A DNA stretch of 54,738 nt from Capniomyces stellatus. Its lineage: Eukaryota > Kickxellomycota > Harpellomycetes > Harpellales > Legeriomycetaceae. Position 1 is the stretch's first letter. Every line of letters begins with the position of its first letter. A program made the translations under genes and the position numbers. Below, piece by piece: positions 43,901 through 52,691 of the stretch. Where the stretch lies: contig LUVW01000028.1 in assembly GCA_001661515.1 (NCBI GenBank), positions 315,921 to 370,658 of the forward strand, in the 5' to 3' direction. The notes beneath the pieces were generated by a model, which saw nothing but the letters and a program-made list of their open reading frames with translations, had not been told where the DNA came from and searched no databases.

Positions 43901-44568
43901 AGGTCGAGCAGGCCATCAACACTGGGTTCCAGCTGGCTACAGGCTCGGGGCCGCTGTGTGCTGAGCCAGTGGTTGGCTTGTGCGTGACCTTGCTTGAAGT
44001 CAAGCTCCACGCTAACGGAACGGGCCAGTCTGACTCGAGGCAGACCGCAGTTGTAGCCAAGCAGTCGGTGTCGGCTGCAATTGTTGGCCAGCTCATAACT
44101 ACAGTCCGAGACGCCATTAAGGAGTCCATGCTGATGTACTCGCCGCGGCTGCTGCTGGCCATGTACAACTGCGAGATTCAGGCTTCCTCTGACATTCTGG
44201 GCAAAATGTACGGCGTTGTTTCAAGGCGGCGCGGCAGAATCATTTCTGAGGTCATGCGTGAAGGCACGCCGTACTTTACTGTCCGCGCTATCATTCCTGT
44301 AGTCGAGTCCTTTGGCTTTGCCGACGAAATGCGCAAACGCACCAGTGGAGGCGCCCAGCCCCTGCTCGTCTTTAACGGCTTTGAGTGTCTTGATATTGAC
44401 CCCTTTTGGGTCCCCAGTACCAACGAGGAGTTGGAGGATTTGGGTGAAAAGGCTGATCGCGAAAACATTTCCAGGGTTTATATGGACAATGTCCGTAAAC
44501 GAAAGGGCCTTTTTGTTGAGCGCAAGATTGTAGAACATGCTGAAAAGCAACGCACTCTTAAAAAGTAG
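40984..44568 (+). CDS. EFL1: EFL1 (Ria1), GTPase releasing eIF6 from pre-60S subunits
   Basis: Cytoplasmic EF2-like GTPase that works with SBDS/Sdo1 to evict the anti-association factor eIF6/Tif6 from late 60S particles. Single exon, 1194 residues, ATG in CAGGATGCC. GTPase motifs: AHVDHGKTT (26-34), the RGITM switch, DSPGHID (126-132), NKID (180-183). Domains II-V follow, with AEPVVGLCVTLLEVKL and, at the C-terminus, the EF2-family block ILGKMYGVVSRRRGRIISE and a final FVERKIVEHAEKQRTLKK that is typical of EFL1 rather than EF2. Two charged insertions interrupt the G domain (Lys/Glu-rich, nt about 41240-41335 and 41650-41780), and an Asp/Ser-rich one lies at about 43610-43680. The diphthamide-loop histidine motif of EF2 is not apparent, as expected. 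Followed 270 bases later by the NSRP1-like gene on the same strand. Confidence 0.94.
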   Translation: MPPIPQSKLVELQRKPGSIRNVCVLAHVDHGKTTLSDSLLSTNGIISSKLAGKVRYLDSREDEQQRGITMESSGISLYYKIIRKLEAKKTEAEGDKGGEGEEKKEGGVEEKKAEFREEEYLVNLIDSPGHIDFGSEVSSAARLSDGALVLVDVVEGVCTQTISVLRQAWLEKVQVVLFLNKIDRLIVELQMTPAEAYIHMQQLIEQVNAVLAGFWESDRLEETDLKHEKEKRRKERRERKRREDGEEEAEEEKNVGGRGGGGGETISTNEWHLEDKDDSAIYFEPGSGNVIFGSATDGWAFRVNEFANFCSRKMGLGTASKLMQVLWGDFYLDPKNRKRVMTRKQIVRQYGENKGANSASNLQPLFVQLCLSSVWKVYEATSMNVEQEKIDKIIETVGAKVMPRDRKSKDGKVLLTAIMQSWLPVSQTCMLAIVEKLPSPTQAQPARVPQLLKGGVEIANSPISRAMVAGSSDPESGTVAYISKMIAIQKSHLAEFSTKPERLRLTADEMRARGRRKPEEAKQETEEGPVGPAEEEPADDGDKEMLIGFGRLYCGRLRVGDKVWAMQPRYTTRKPNAKYLKQVTVEGLYMIMGSELIALKEVHTGCVFGIRGLEGAILSSGTLTDQIQGCPNLAGLHSESAPIVRVALESVYPGDMDKLGRGLEMLKSADANVQVVHHSSGEYLLVTAGELHLERCLKDLTERFAKCEIQVSAPLVPFRETIVKAPGRPGVSQALTGPNANFGSSSAMAKSPSLGQQTGEGRAAEFEDGENGVAERFGSMGLSGGGEKDKDREREKDQVLGMITLTTPNRLASVTLFVEPLPEKVTNHLMKNEKKLSHAVSAKKRPSVDHSGKAPQEPDFSFGGKAEAPEVSDIESVVDSDSDFDSDSGAHSDSDVESGPLNVRSLVRARLLELLAKSKGWEKRAHSIVNNQIWAFGPRHSGANILVRPEDFRIELGEVESGDSRRQKLLAAEVEQAINTGFQLATGSGPLCAEPVVGLCVTLLEVKLHANGTGQSDSRQTAVVAKQSVSAAIVGQLITTVRDAIKESMLMYSPRLLLAMYNCEIQASSDILGKMYGVVSRRRGRIISEVMREGTPYFTVRAIIPVVESFGFADEMRKRTSGGAQPLLVFNGFECLDIDPFWVPSTNEELEDLGEKADRENISRVYMDNVRKRKGLFVERKIVEHAEKQRTLKK

Positions 44569-44838
44569 CTTCTTTTTTTTTCTCTATTTTTTCTTTATTT
44601 CTTTCTTTATCCCGATATATTCAACTTGTTTTGGCTAATTATTAATTATAAAATTTCAATTCAACTGGTTTATAGTTGATTACAATTTCTCTAATTACTA
44701 AGTTAAAATCGATTCTTTTTAACCGCATTTTAGTCCTGAATTATTCTTATTTTTTTCTATTGAATTATTTGTCCTTTTTTTTCTAAATTATTGGTTTATT
44801 ACAGTAACCCGTTTACACCAAATAATATAAATGCCGGA

Positions 44839-45960
44839 ATGAAGAAACATCAAATTCAAAAGGATTCAGGTGCCAAGATAAAGTACGGCTTGAACATTAC
44901 TAAGCCGGCCAAAAAGTCTATAGAAAGCAATGTTAAGCGAAAGGCGCTGTTCGAAGATTCCGAAGCTCAAAGCCCGGCTCCGAGCAGTGCGGCGGGGCTA
45001 GAAAACAAAAGATCAAAGTACAGCCATGAGGAAACGAATAAAGTAGAAAGTGTTGATCCCAATGTGTATGCCTATGACGAGGTTTACGATGCAATTAAAG
45101 AGACGCAAATGGGCGTTACGAATGCCAGTGCTGAATCAATCGCTGGTGATTTAAGTGGTCTGCTGGCAGAAACTGGGAATAAAGAATCGCGGTACATTGA
45201 GAAACTGATTAACAGCGCCAATGTGAGAAAGATGGATTTGTTGAGGGGCAAGGAAAAACTTGTGCAAAAGGAGAGGGAGAGGGAGGGTGACAAGTATGCA
45301 CACTTGGAAAAGTTTGTTACAAGCGCATACAAAGAGCAACAGGAGCAATTCAAGCTTTTGGAGTTGGAGGAGCAGAAAAAGGAATTGAAGAATTCAGGTG
45401 CTAGTAATTTGGACCAAAAGCTCGGTAATTACGGCTCTTTTTACTCCAACCTGTTTGAAAACAACGAGGACGCCAAGCTGGCTGCGATTAATATAAAGGT
45501 GGATTTGAATAGCAGGCAAAACAGAAACGAAATGTCTGGTAAAAATAGGTCTGGAGCCAAGGAGTTTGGATTGCAAGCCAATAGAGTACAAGCAGAGACA
45601 GGAGAAGAGCTGCTGGTTAATAACGACAATCAAGTGGTTGATAAACGGCAGCTTTTGTCTGCGGGGTTAAATGTAGTGTCGAAACCAGCAGCGAGATCAT
45701 CAAGCTCGCACAGACCTGTATATCCAAACTCAAGCAGCAGCGGGTATGGAGGGCCAAGCAGACAGCCAAATAGCAGAAATCACCAAAGCCAGATGTTGGA
45801 GTCGCAGCTAGTGGCTTTAAAGAACAAGGAACAACTGGAGCTTGATAAAGAGACCAAGCTGAAAGAAAAAATTATTTCCAAATCTAGTGTATCTAATGAC
45901 AAGGTTGAGGCTGCAAGGCTGCGATACGAGCAGCGCAAAAAGAACAAAGGCTCGTTGTAA
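44839..45960 (+). CDS. NSRP1: NSRP1/CCDC55-like nuclear speckle splicing factor
   Basis: About 373 residues from the first ATG (44839). The frame is open upstream to 44791, but only with a TTG and across an acceptor-like TTACAG, so a short upstream exon cannot be excluded. Near the N-terminus, IKYGLNITKP and KRKALFEDSEAQ match the KxGLxxxKK...xVFxDDS pattern of the CCDC55 family. The main conserved domain spans about residues 73-190: DPNVYAYDEVYD, then a Lys/Glu-rich coiled coil (SRYIEKLINSANVRKMDLLRGKEK, in pieces) and KFVTSAYKEQQEQ. The C-terminal half is low complexity and ends basic (RLRYEQRKKNKGSL). Human NSRP1 affects alternative splice-site choice in nuclear speckles. It shares a splicing theme with Aquarius further downstream. 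Confidence 0.82.
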   Translation: MKKHQIQKDSGAKIKYGLNITKPAKKSIESNVKRKALFEDSEAQSPAPSSAAGLENKRSKYSHEETNKVESVDPNVYAYDEVYDAIKETQMGVTNASAESIAGDLSGLLAETGNKESRYIEKLINSANVRKMDLLRGKEKLVQKEREREGDKYAHLEKFVTSAYKEQQEQFKLLELEEQKKELKNSGASNLDQKLGNYGSFYSNLFENNEDAKLAAINIKVDLNSRQNRNEMSGKNRSGAKEFGLQANRVQAETGEELLVNNDNQVVDKRQLLSAGLNVVSKPAARSSSSHRPVYPNSSSSGYGGPSRQPNSRNHQSQMLESQLVALKNKEQLELDKETKLKEKIISKSSVSNDKVEAARLRYEQRKKNKGSL

Positions 45961-46400
45961 GCCGGCTTTGACTGTCATTGTTATTGCGAGTTTGCTAACG
46001 TATATTGCTAAATTTAGCCCTTGTTTTCATTCATTTACTTTTTTTTTTTTTTAAAAAAAAACCAATTTATTCATTAAAGTTGTATATAAAAACGTTAAAA
46101 GCAACAAGAACATAAATGTTGTTAGGAGCTTGAACTGAATAAATCGGAATCGTCATTAAACTTTCATTACTATATTTTTTTTACATCATAAAAAAAAGCC
46201 GAGGAGATACAGCCAGATCATTTTTCATTTTTCATTTTTCATTTTCATTACAATTTTATTTTCATTTCCTAAAGTGGGGGTTTTTATGTACACTGCTTTA
46301 TATATCCCACATCGGCTTTTTGCGAATTCGTTGGTGCAGATAACATGTCGCAGTTATTCTTTGCGGCAGTATCTGTTGTCTCTTTTTTACTAGTAGGTTT
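45961..46400. other. Intergenic between convergent genes
   Basis: 440 bases, AT-rich, with T and A runs near 46040-46065 and four ATTTTTC units near 46219-46250. Carries the 3' ends of NSRP1 and of the secreted cysteine-rich gene. Confidence 0.6.
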
Positions 46401-46919
46401 TCATTGATCCTTCTTGCAGCTACCTTGCTTGGCTGTAGCAAAACCCATTGCGTTTCCATGGTGTTGGGCAATGTGGTTTCTTTTGGCCATTTGTTTCTTG
46501 TAAGCCTTTGCTTTATTTTTCTTCATCTGGGCCTTGGCCTTTTTAGCGTTCTTGTTGTACTTGGTGTATTTGCTTTTAGTGGATTTGGGCTTGCTGCTGT
46601 ACATTTTGGTGTTGGTTTTGGTTGCTTTTACCTCTCTCTTAAAGTTGGCTCTTCCACATCTTGCAACCCCATTTCTGTAAACACAGCGTTGACGGTTCCC
46701 ACAGCTGTTGCGGACAAAACGTCCACGACGGCAGACTTCAAAGTACTTTCCGTTAAGTCCACAACGCGTGGTTCCATTAATGCATACTCTGCGGCCAGGG
46801 CTCATTGAATTTGCTGATGCAGCCGAGACATCAGTGGGCTTGTCAGCGGCCCCTTGTCCGAAGCAGACAGACATTGCAATTGTTGAGATAACATACAAGG
46901 TACTAGTTTTAACAAACAT
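46401..46919 (-). CDS. Secreted six-cysteine protein, CBM19-like, with Lys-rich tail
   Basis: 172 residues, single exon, ATG at 46919. A signal peptide covers about residues 1-23 (STLYVISTIAMSVCFGQG). The mature N-terminal part has six cysteines (46, 53, 63, 73, 79, 88) in the pattern C-x6-C-x9-C-x9-C-x5-C-x8-C, including GKYFEVCRRGRFVRNSC. Spacing and the aromatic-Cys-x2-Gly-x-[FW]-V block resemble the small CBM19-type chitin-binding modules of fungi. From about residue 95 to 155 the protein is extremely Lys-rich with Tyr/Ser/Ala (KSTKSKYTKYNKNAKKAK), then a His/Gly stretch and one more Cys. It is likely secreted or wall-associated; the basic tail could bind acidic wall polymers. Chitin binding is inferred from pattern only. 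Confidence 0.7.
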   Translation of the reverse strand: MFVKTSTLYVISTIAMSVCFGQGAADKPTDVSAASANSMSPGRRVCINGTTRCGLNGKYFEVCRRGRFVRNSCGNRQRCVYRNGVARCGRANFKREVKATKTNTKMYSSKPKSTKSKYTKYNKNAKKAKAQMKKNKAKAYKKQMAKRNHIAQHHGNAMGFATAKQGSCKKDQ

Positions 46920-48387
46920 TTTTTTTTTAATTTTTAAAAGTGTAGTAACAGGTTTTTTTTTTGGGAGTAAAACTATTAAGCTGAAGAGTTTTAAAGATAT
47001 TATATCTGATACTATGACCGATTGTTAGTAATACTTTTTCTTATTTTGTGGAAATTTGGATGTTATTTATACATTTTTTTATTTTAAAACAAATCTTTGT
47101 GTGTTAAGTTACAACTACAACGCTTTGGCTATATTCTTGGCAACATTTGCTAGCTGAAAGAATAGTAATACACAAAGTGTTGATTGAAATAAAGGCCATG
47201 TCATTAATATATCCACAGCGTGTCTTGGCTGATTCATACTAATGTATCTAATAAGCAGCACAATTTCTCAGTAGCAATTTGGTATATATGCCTAGGTCCA
47301 CGCCTATGTATAGGTTTGATATACAAGTTAGGTACAGTCAATATAGCAAGTGTAGCTGATATGAAATTCAATTTATTAAATGTTGTCAGTGAGTGTAGAG
47401 TGAATGGCAATTACAACAAGTGGGGTTATCAATGATAATAAAAAGCATTCCCAAGACTGTTCGGGTCATTAGAAGTGTGAAACTTGGTGATGCATGTATA
47501 AAACCCAGGTAGTTGGATGATTGCGTATAGTGTTTTGTACAATCATTTTAAAACAAAGCTAGCATTTACAATATATCAATGTGGTGGTAATGCTGTACAG
47601 AATTTGATTATTGATAAACCAATTTTAAGGGTCTTGCGAGAGTGAAAGGATAATTTGAGTTGCTTATTTTCAGAATGTATTAAGCAGTTTCAAGTTGGCA
47701 AGTCAAACTCGATCGAGTTTGGAGCTTTGGAAAGTTAGAAAAAGAGTTTTTGTGAGCTGAGTATGCTGTAGGTTGGTTTATAGCAAAATAATTCATAGTT
47801 TCGTTCTCGACACGTGAAATCTAATAAAAAAAATTAACCAAATATATAATCAATGCAAAAAAAAAAGTAGGAAAGAGCAACAGAAAATAAGAAAAGATCA
47901 GACAAGTAATTAAAGGGTAAATGAAATTAAAAAGGGTAAATAAAATTAAAATGGGTAAATAAAAAAAAAATAAAGAAAAAATCACGAAAACCATATACAG
48001 AAGCAAAGAGAAAAAAAACATTTCCTGCGAAAAAATGTCGAGTTATATAGGAAATCATTGAAGAGCTAAAAGTAAAGAATCAAAAGTAAAAAAAAGAAGA
48101 AAAATAAAGTGTTGAAATAAAGAATCGATTCTTTAGTTTTAATTTCGCATAGAATTCTAAATTCAAATCAGAAAAAGGTCAAAGACATATTTTAGCGTAA
48201 ATTTTTCTCGAGTACTAGTTGGAATCAAATATCAGAGTGGGTTTTAGGGCGAATAGCGATAAAGAAGGAAGTAAGAGGAATAGATTTGAGTATCAATTAA
48301 ATCAAAATAGATTGAGAGTTAAGCGCGTAAAAGGAGAGAAAAGAAAAGAAAAGAGAAAAGACAAGAGGTAAAAAAGAAAAGAAAAGA
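46920..48387. other. Intergenic, divergent spacer upstream of Aquarius
   Basis: 1.5 kb. AT-rich, with a short non-convincing open frame around 47220-47435 (no ATG). Becomes strongly A-rich and pyrimidine-poor from about 47830 onward, including the repeat at 47912-47965, and runs as a purine tract into the Aquarius start codon. Confidence 0.55.
47912..47965 (+). repeat. Three-copy A-rich tandem repeat upstream of Aquarius
   Basis: About three copies of a 19-20 base unit like AAGGGTAAATAAAATTAAA, 420-475 bases before the Aquarius start codon. Confidence 0.8.
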
Positions 48388-51300
48388 ATGGTAAAGACTA
48401 AAGTTAAAAGAAAGGATGAGAAGGATGTAGAGTCGGTGAAGGAAATCCAAGACTTGGCTAGCAAGACTTGGTTAAAGAAGGACTCACGGTTTGATATAAA
48501 GGTGGTGGAGCGAATATACGAAGAGTATATAGATGTGAGGGGCAATGAGGAGAATGTAGGGGAATTGGAGATATCAGAATACTTGGAAAAGTATTTGTGG
48601 AAGAATTACTCGAAAGAGAAAACGAGCGAGGCGTATGTTTTATCAATAGTGGCGATGTTAAATAAAAAGGCAGAAGAAAAGTCGTTGATTTGGGAGGATT
48701 TGGAGGATTTGGAAGAAGAAAATGGAGAGAAGGAGGAGGGTAAAAAGACAAAGTTTTCAGAGTTTATGGGGCAGGTTTACAAAGTGAGCAGTAGGATAGT
48801 CAAAGAAAGGGAGGAGGGGGGGGAAGAGGGAGAAGACGGTGGGGCATTCATAAAGCAGATTATGATAGTGAGATACTTGCAAATATGTGTATTGAGTTTG
48901 GAGACAAAAATGGTTCGAAAGGAGGTGATGAAGATTTGTGGACTAGGGATATGGAGAGGAGTGGTGAGCAAAGAGGAGAGAAAGGTAGGGTTTGAAAAGT
49001 CGCCGATACTGAAAAAGGTATGGAAGCATTTGGAAAAAAAACGAAAGGAGGCGGTGGGAGAGGAGCTGGAGAGAATTGAGACGGAGGAGGGGATGTTGAT
49101 TGGGCTGGTAAAAGATTATGTGAGGATATTATATGGGATTAAGGGGGAGGGGATTGATGAGATTGATGAAGAGAGGAAAAGATACAGTGAGATATTTGTG
49201 GAGTTTGTGGTAGATTTGGTATCGCAGCCACCAACAAGAAGATTTTTCAACACGATAATAAAGACGTTTGGGATGGTGGTGATCAGCAGAGAGTCGAAGG
49301 CGGTTAGGGAGATGGGGGGCGAAGGTGAGGAGTTGAGGGCGAAACTGGAGAAGCTAGAGTACTATGTAGAGTACTTGGTTGACGACGTGACAGGGCAGGA
49401 GATAACAAACCTGGAGGAGGAAAAGGCAAAGTACAGAAAAGTCAACGAAATGCAGATAAAGATATTTGGGAGGTTTGGGGAGGGGGAAATAGGCAAAAGA
49501 CTGGGGATGATGAGCAGCAGCAAGTTCAGCACGGCACAGGAGCTGTGCAGGGAACTGGAGAGACTGAGCGGGGAGGAGCTGGAGGAGATTGAGAAAATGG
49601 CGGGACAGGCGGGGGAAAATGAGCTGATGAGGGGAGTAGAGGCGATAAGTGAGGCGAGCAGGAGAAAAATACGGATTTTGGGAGTGGCAAAGAGATTTGA
49701 GATAAGGAAGAGCGAAGAAATACAGCGGATCAAGGAAATGGCACTGTTCCCAACAGAGAAGGACATGCAGGCAAAGGAAAACGCAGCAAGCAGCAAGCTG
49801 AACCTGCAGTTCCTGACGCTCAGAGACTACTTGAAACGGAATTTTGAGCTGTTTAGAATGTCCAGCACGTACGAAATCAAAATGGACATTGAGGACGCGG
49901 TGGGCCGGATGGAGGCCAGACTAGTGGACACAACGGCCGGGTACAGCTACGGCAACGAAGAGGACGGAGACATGGAGACGGTGTTTGCAGGGTGGAGTCG
50001 GATGGCGGCAAAGATTAAAGAGTTTGAAGTTGTGGAGATCCAGGGCTCAAAGGTAGGGGAGGCGAAGCCCGGAAAAGTGGTGGCCAATGTGGTGATTGAC
50101 GTGAAGGAGTACAAGGAAAGCGTGCGGCAGGAGTGGTACAACAGCATACGCGTCAAAGATGTTTTGTTTCTGGTGTCGGTGAAGGCTGGAGCGGTTGGCC
50201 AGATGGTGGTCAGGGGGTGCCAGGTAGACAATCTGATTGGCTCAGACGGAAGACCAATTGACGAGTCAGCAATGGCGATCAAGAACTGGAACAGCATCAA
50301 AGTCAGACTAGACACGGCGCAGTACCAGATGGACATTGACGCTGGAAACGACTACGCAGGCATGGGGTTCAACCTGCTGGTCCGGAGAAACCCGCAAGCA
50401 AACAACTTCAGGGCCGTGCTCAAGGCCGTAGTTGGGCTGTTGAAAACATATAGCGGGCTGGAGATGCCGGGGTGGGTGCGCGGGATGGTGCTGGGAATTG
50501 GCGAGTCGGTTCGGGGAAATTCCGGGCAAAAAGAAAGGACCAAGTTGGACTTCTGCGACACGTTTATTGACTATGAGCACATCCAGCAAGCGTTCCCAAA
50601 GTACACGCTGGAGTGCAGGATAAAGGGCGCCAGGGAGCCACCTTTTGTTTTGGAGTTCAAGGAGGCAGACAAGACGGTGGTGGTGGGCAACAGAAGAGAG
50701 GTGAACAGAGGCCCGTACGCGCAGACACTCAACAAGAAAAACACGGTACGGTTCACGCAGACGCAGGTGGCAGCGATCAAAAAGGCGATGGGACCCGGGC
50801 TGACTATGGTAGTGGGCCCGCCGGGAACAGGAAAAACAGACGTGGCGGTGCAGATTATAAACAACCTGTACAAGAACAACAGCAAGGAAAAGACGCTGCT
50901 GATCACGCACAGTAACATGGCACTGAACCAGCTGTTTGAGAAAATAATTTCGCTGGGAATTGACCAGAAACACTTGCTGAGACTTGGGCACGGTCAGGAG
51001 GATCTTGCGGGAGACGAAATCTACACCAAACTGGGCCGCGTAAACACGTTCCTGGACAGACGCAACTATCTGCTGCAGCTGGTGTCGAAGCTAGCCGAGT
51101 GTGTGGGTGGTGTAGGAGTAGGCGACGTTGGGTACACGTGCGAGACAGCTGGTTACTTCTTCATCACACAGATCCTGGTCAGGTGGAACCGATTCTTGGC
51201 TCAAACTGCCGGCTGTGTCGACAAAAACGCGCTTGTTACAGCCTTCCCATTTACATCCTTTTTCGACGACCTGGACGCGCCGCTGTTTGACATGCAGAGT

Positions 51301-52632
51301 TCGGCTGAGCAGTTGGCTGAGGTGTGTGCAGGCTGCTTCAGGCACATCCGGTCAATCTTTACGGAGCTTGACGAGATCCGGCCCTTTGAGCTGCTCAGAT
51401 CGTCTTATGACCGGTCCAACTATTTGCTTCTCAATAAGGCAAGAATCATTGCTATGACTTGCACGCACGCCGCCCTCAAGTCACGTGACCTTCTCAATCT
51501 CGGCTTCACATACCACAATGTGCTGTTTGAGGAGGCTGCCCAGATCACCGAGGTCGAGTCATTTATTCCGCTCGTTATGCAGGCCCAGCCCAACCTCAAA
51601 CGCCTAGTCATGATTGGTGACCACTTCCAGCTGCCTCCAGTCATAAAGAACATCCAACTTGCCAAATCCTCCAACCTCGACCAGTCCATGTTTACTCGTT
51701 TCATTCGCCTTGGGTACAGCTACACCCAACTTGACCACCAGGGTAGATCGCGCCCTCAAATTGCCGACCTCATCCGCTTCAAATACTCCAACAAGCTCTT
51801 TGACCTGCCAGCCGTCCAGTCCTCAGGCCTCTACAGCCTCTGCAATCCCGGCTTTGGATTCAACTACCAGGCTATAAACATCATGCCTTCCCCCAAGTCC
51901 AAGAACCCGGGTGAGTCTGAGCCTGTAAAGTACTTTTACCAGAACGTTGCCGAGGCCGAGTACGCTGTTGCCCTCTACCAGTATATGCGACTCATCGGGT
52001 ACCCCAGCCACTCCATCACCATTCTCACTACATACAACGGTCAGCGCTCACTTATTGCTGATATTCTTAACCACCGCTGCAACTCAAACGCCACTACTAA
52101 GGCCCTCTTTGGCCTTCCAAACCTCTCCACTGTCGACAAGTACCAAGGTCAACAAAACGATTATATCATTCTTTCACTTGTCCGAACAAAACACGTCGGG
52201 TATTTGCGTGATGTCCGTCGCTTGATTGTTGCTCTCTCTCGTGCCAAGTACGGCCTCTACCTCATCGCCAAGTTCTCCATGTTCAGCTCTGTGCCCAACC
52301 TATCCAACGCATTCAAGTTCTTCACTGCCAACAACCGCCCAACCGAATCTCTCGTCCTAACTAAAAACGAGAACTACTCCCAACTATCCAGCCCCGATTC
52401 TGCCCAGTTCCGCTCCCAAGAAGTATTTGAGTATCGAAACCCTGACTCCAACTGCCTAACTATAGATAATCTTGAAAGTCTTGGAAACTTGGTTTACCAA
52501 ATGACTCTCGACCAAACCAGTTCCAAATCCAACTCCAATTCTATTCTAACCGATGTTGACCCCTGTGACGTTGATGCTGATGCCATCGATGTTGACCAAA
52601 CTAATGATATTCAAGTAGATGACCAAGCTTGA
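48388..52632 (+). CDS. AQR: Aquarius (AQR/Cwf11), intron-binding spliceosomal helicase
   Basis: SF1 helicase of the intron-binding complex in the activated spliceosome, contacting the intron upstream of the branch point. Single exon, 1414 residues, ATG in AAAAGAATGG. The N-terminal ARM-like helical region begins KEIQDLASKTWLKKD and contains SEYLEKYLWKNY, both typical of Aquarius. The beta-barrel/stalk region follows (VLFLVSVKAG). The helicase core has Walker A GPPGTGKT (810-817), motif II EEAAQ (1048-1052; DEAA or DEAS is more usual), motif III IGDHFQLPPV, motif V STVDKYQGQQNDYIILSLVRT and motif VI LSRAKYGLYL. It ends in an Asp/Ser/Asn-rich tail. Coding-strand composition shifts from strongly A/G-rich at the 5' end to C/T-rich at the 3' end. 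Convergent with the inverted URB1 fragment 200 bases away. Confidence 0.94.
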   Translation: MVKTKVKRKDEKDVESVKEIQDLASKTWLKKDSRFDIKVVERIYEEYIDVRGNEENVGELEISEYLEKYLWKNYSKEKTSEAYVLSIVAMLNKKAEEKSLIWEDLEDLEEENGEKEEGKKTKFSEFMGQVYKVSSRIVKEREEGGEEGEDGGAFIKQIMIVRYLQICVLSLETKMVRKEVMKICGLGIWRGVVSKEERKVGFEKSPILKKVWKHLEKKRKEAVGEELERIETEEGMLIGLVKDYVRILYGIKGEGIDEIDEERKRYSEIFVEFVVDLVSQPPTRRFFNTIIKTFGMVVISRESKAVREMGGEGEELRAKLEKLEYYVEYLVDDVTGQEITNLEEEKAKYRKVNEMQIKIFGRFGEGEIGKRLGMMSSSKFSTAQELCRELERLSGEELEEIEKMAGQAGENELMRGVEAISEASRRKIRILGVAKRFEIRKSEEIQRIKEMALFPTEKDMQAKENAASSKLNLQFLTLRDYLKRNFELFRMSSTYEIKMDIEDAVGRMEARLVDTTAGYSYGNEEDGDMETVFAGWSRMAAKIKEFEVVEIQGSKVGEAKPGKVVANVVIDVKEYKESVRQEWYNSIRVKDVLFLVSVKAGAVGQMVVRGCQVDNLIGSDGRPIDESAMAIKNWNSIKVRLDTAQYQMDIDAGNDYAGMGFNLLVRRNPQANNFRAVLKAVVGLLKTYSGLEMPGWVRGMVLGIGESVRGNSGQKERTKLDFCDTFIDYEHIQQAFPKYTLECRIKGAREPPFVLEFKEADKTVVVGNRREVNRGPYAQTLNKKNTVRFTQTQVAAIKKAMGPGLTMVVGPPGTGKTDVAVQIINNLYKNNSKEKTLLITHSNMALNQLFEKIISLGIDQKHLLRLGHGQEDLAGDEIYTKLGRVNTFLDRRNYLLQLVSKLAECVGGVGVGDVGYTCETAGYFFITQILVRWNRFLAQTAGCVDKNALVTAFPFTSFFDDLDAPLFDMQSSAEQLAEVCAGCFRHIRSIFTELDEIRPFELLRSSYDRSNYLLLNKARIIAMTCTHAALKSRDLLNLGFTYHNVLFEEAAQITEVESFIPLVMQAQPNLKRLVMIGDHFQLPPVIKNIQLAKSSNLDQSMFTRFIRLGYSYTQLDHQGRSRPQIADLIRFKYSNKLFDLPAVQSSGLYSLCNPGFGFNYQAINIMPSPKSKNPGESEPVKYFYQNVAEAEYAVALYQYMRLIGYPSHSITILTTYNGQRSLIADILNHRCNSNATTKALFGLPNLSTVDKYQGQQNDYIILSLVRTKHVGYLRDVRRLIVALSRAKYGLYLIAKFSMFSSVPNLSNAFKFFTANNRPTESLVLTKNENYSQLSSPDSAQFRSQEVFEYRNPDSNCLTIDNLESLGNLVYQMTLDQTSSKSNSNSILTDVDPCDVDADAIDVDQTNDIQVDDQA

Positions 52633-52691
52633 TTCTTTTTTTTCTTTTTTTTTTTCTATTCCATTTTCTAATCCGTTTCCTTTGTTATTTT

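Noticed and set aside
44791..44838. 16-codon N-terminal extension of the NSRP1-like protein
   Set aside because: It needs a TTG start and spans an acceptor-like TTTATTACAG. The ATG at 44839 gives the expected family N-terminus.
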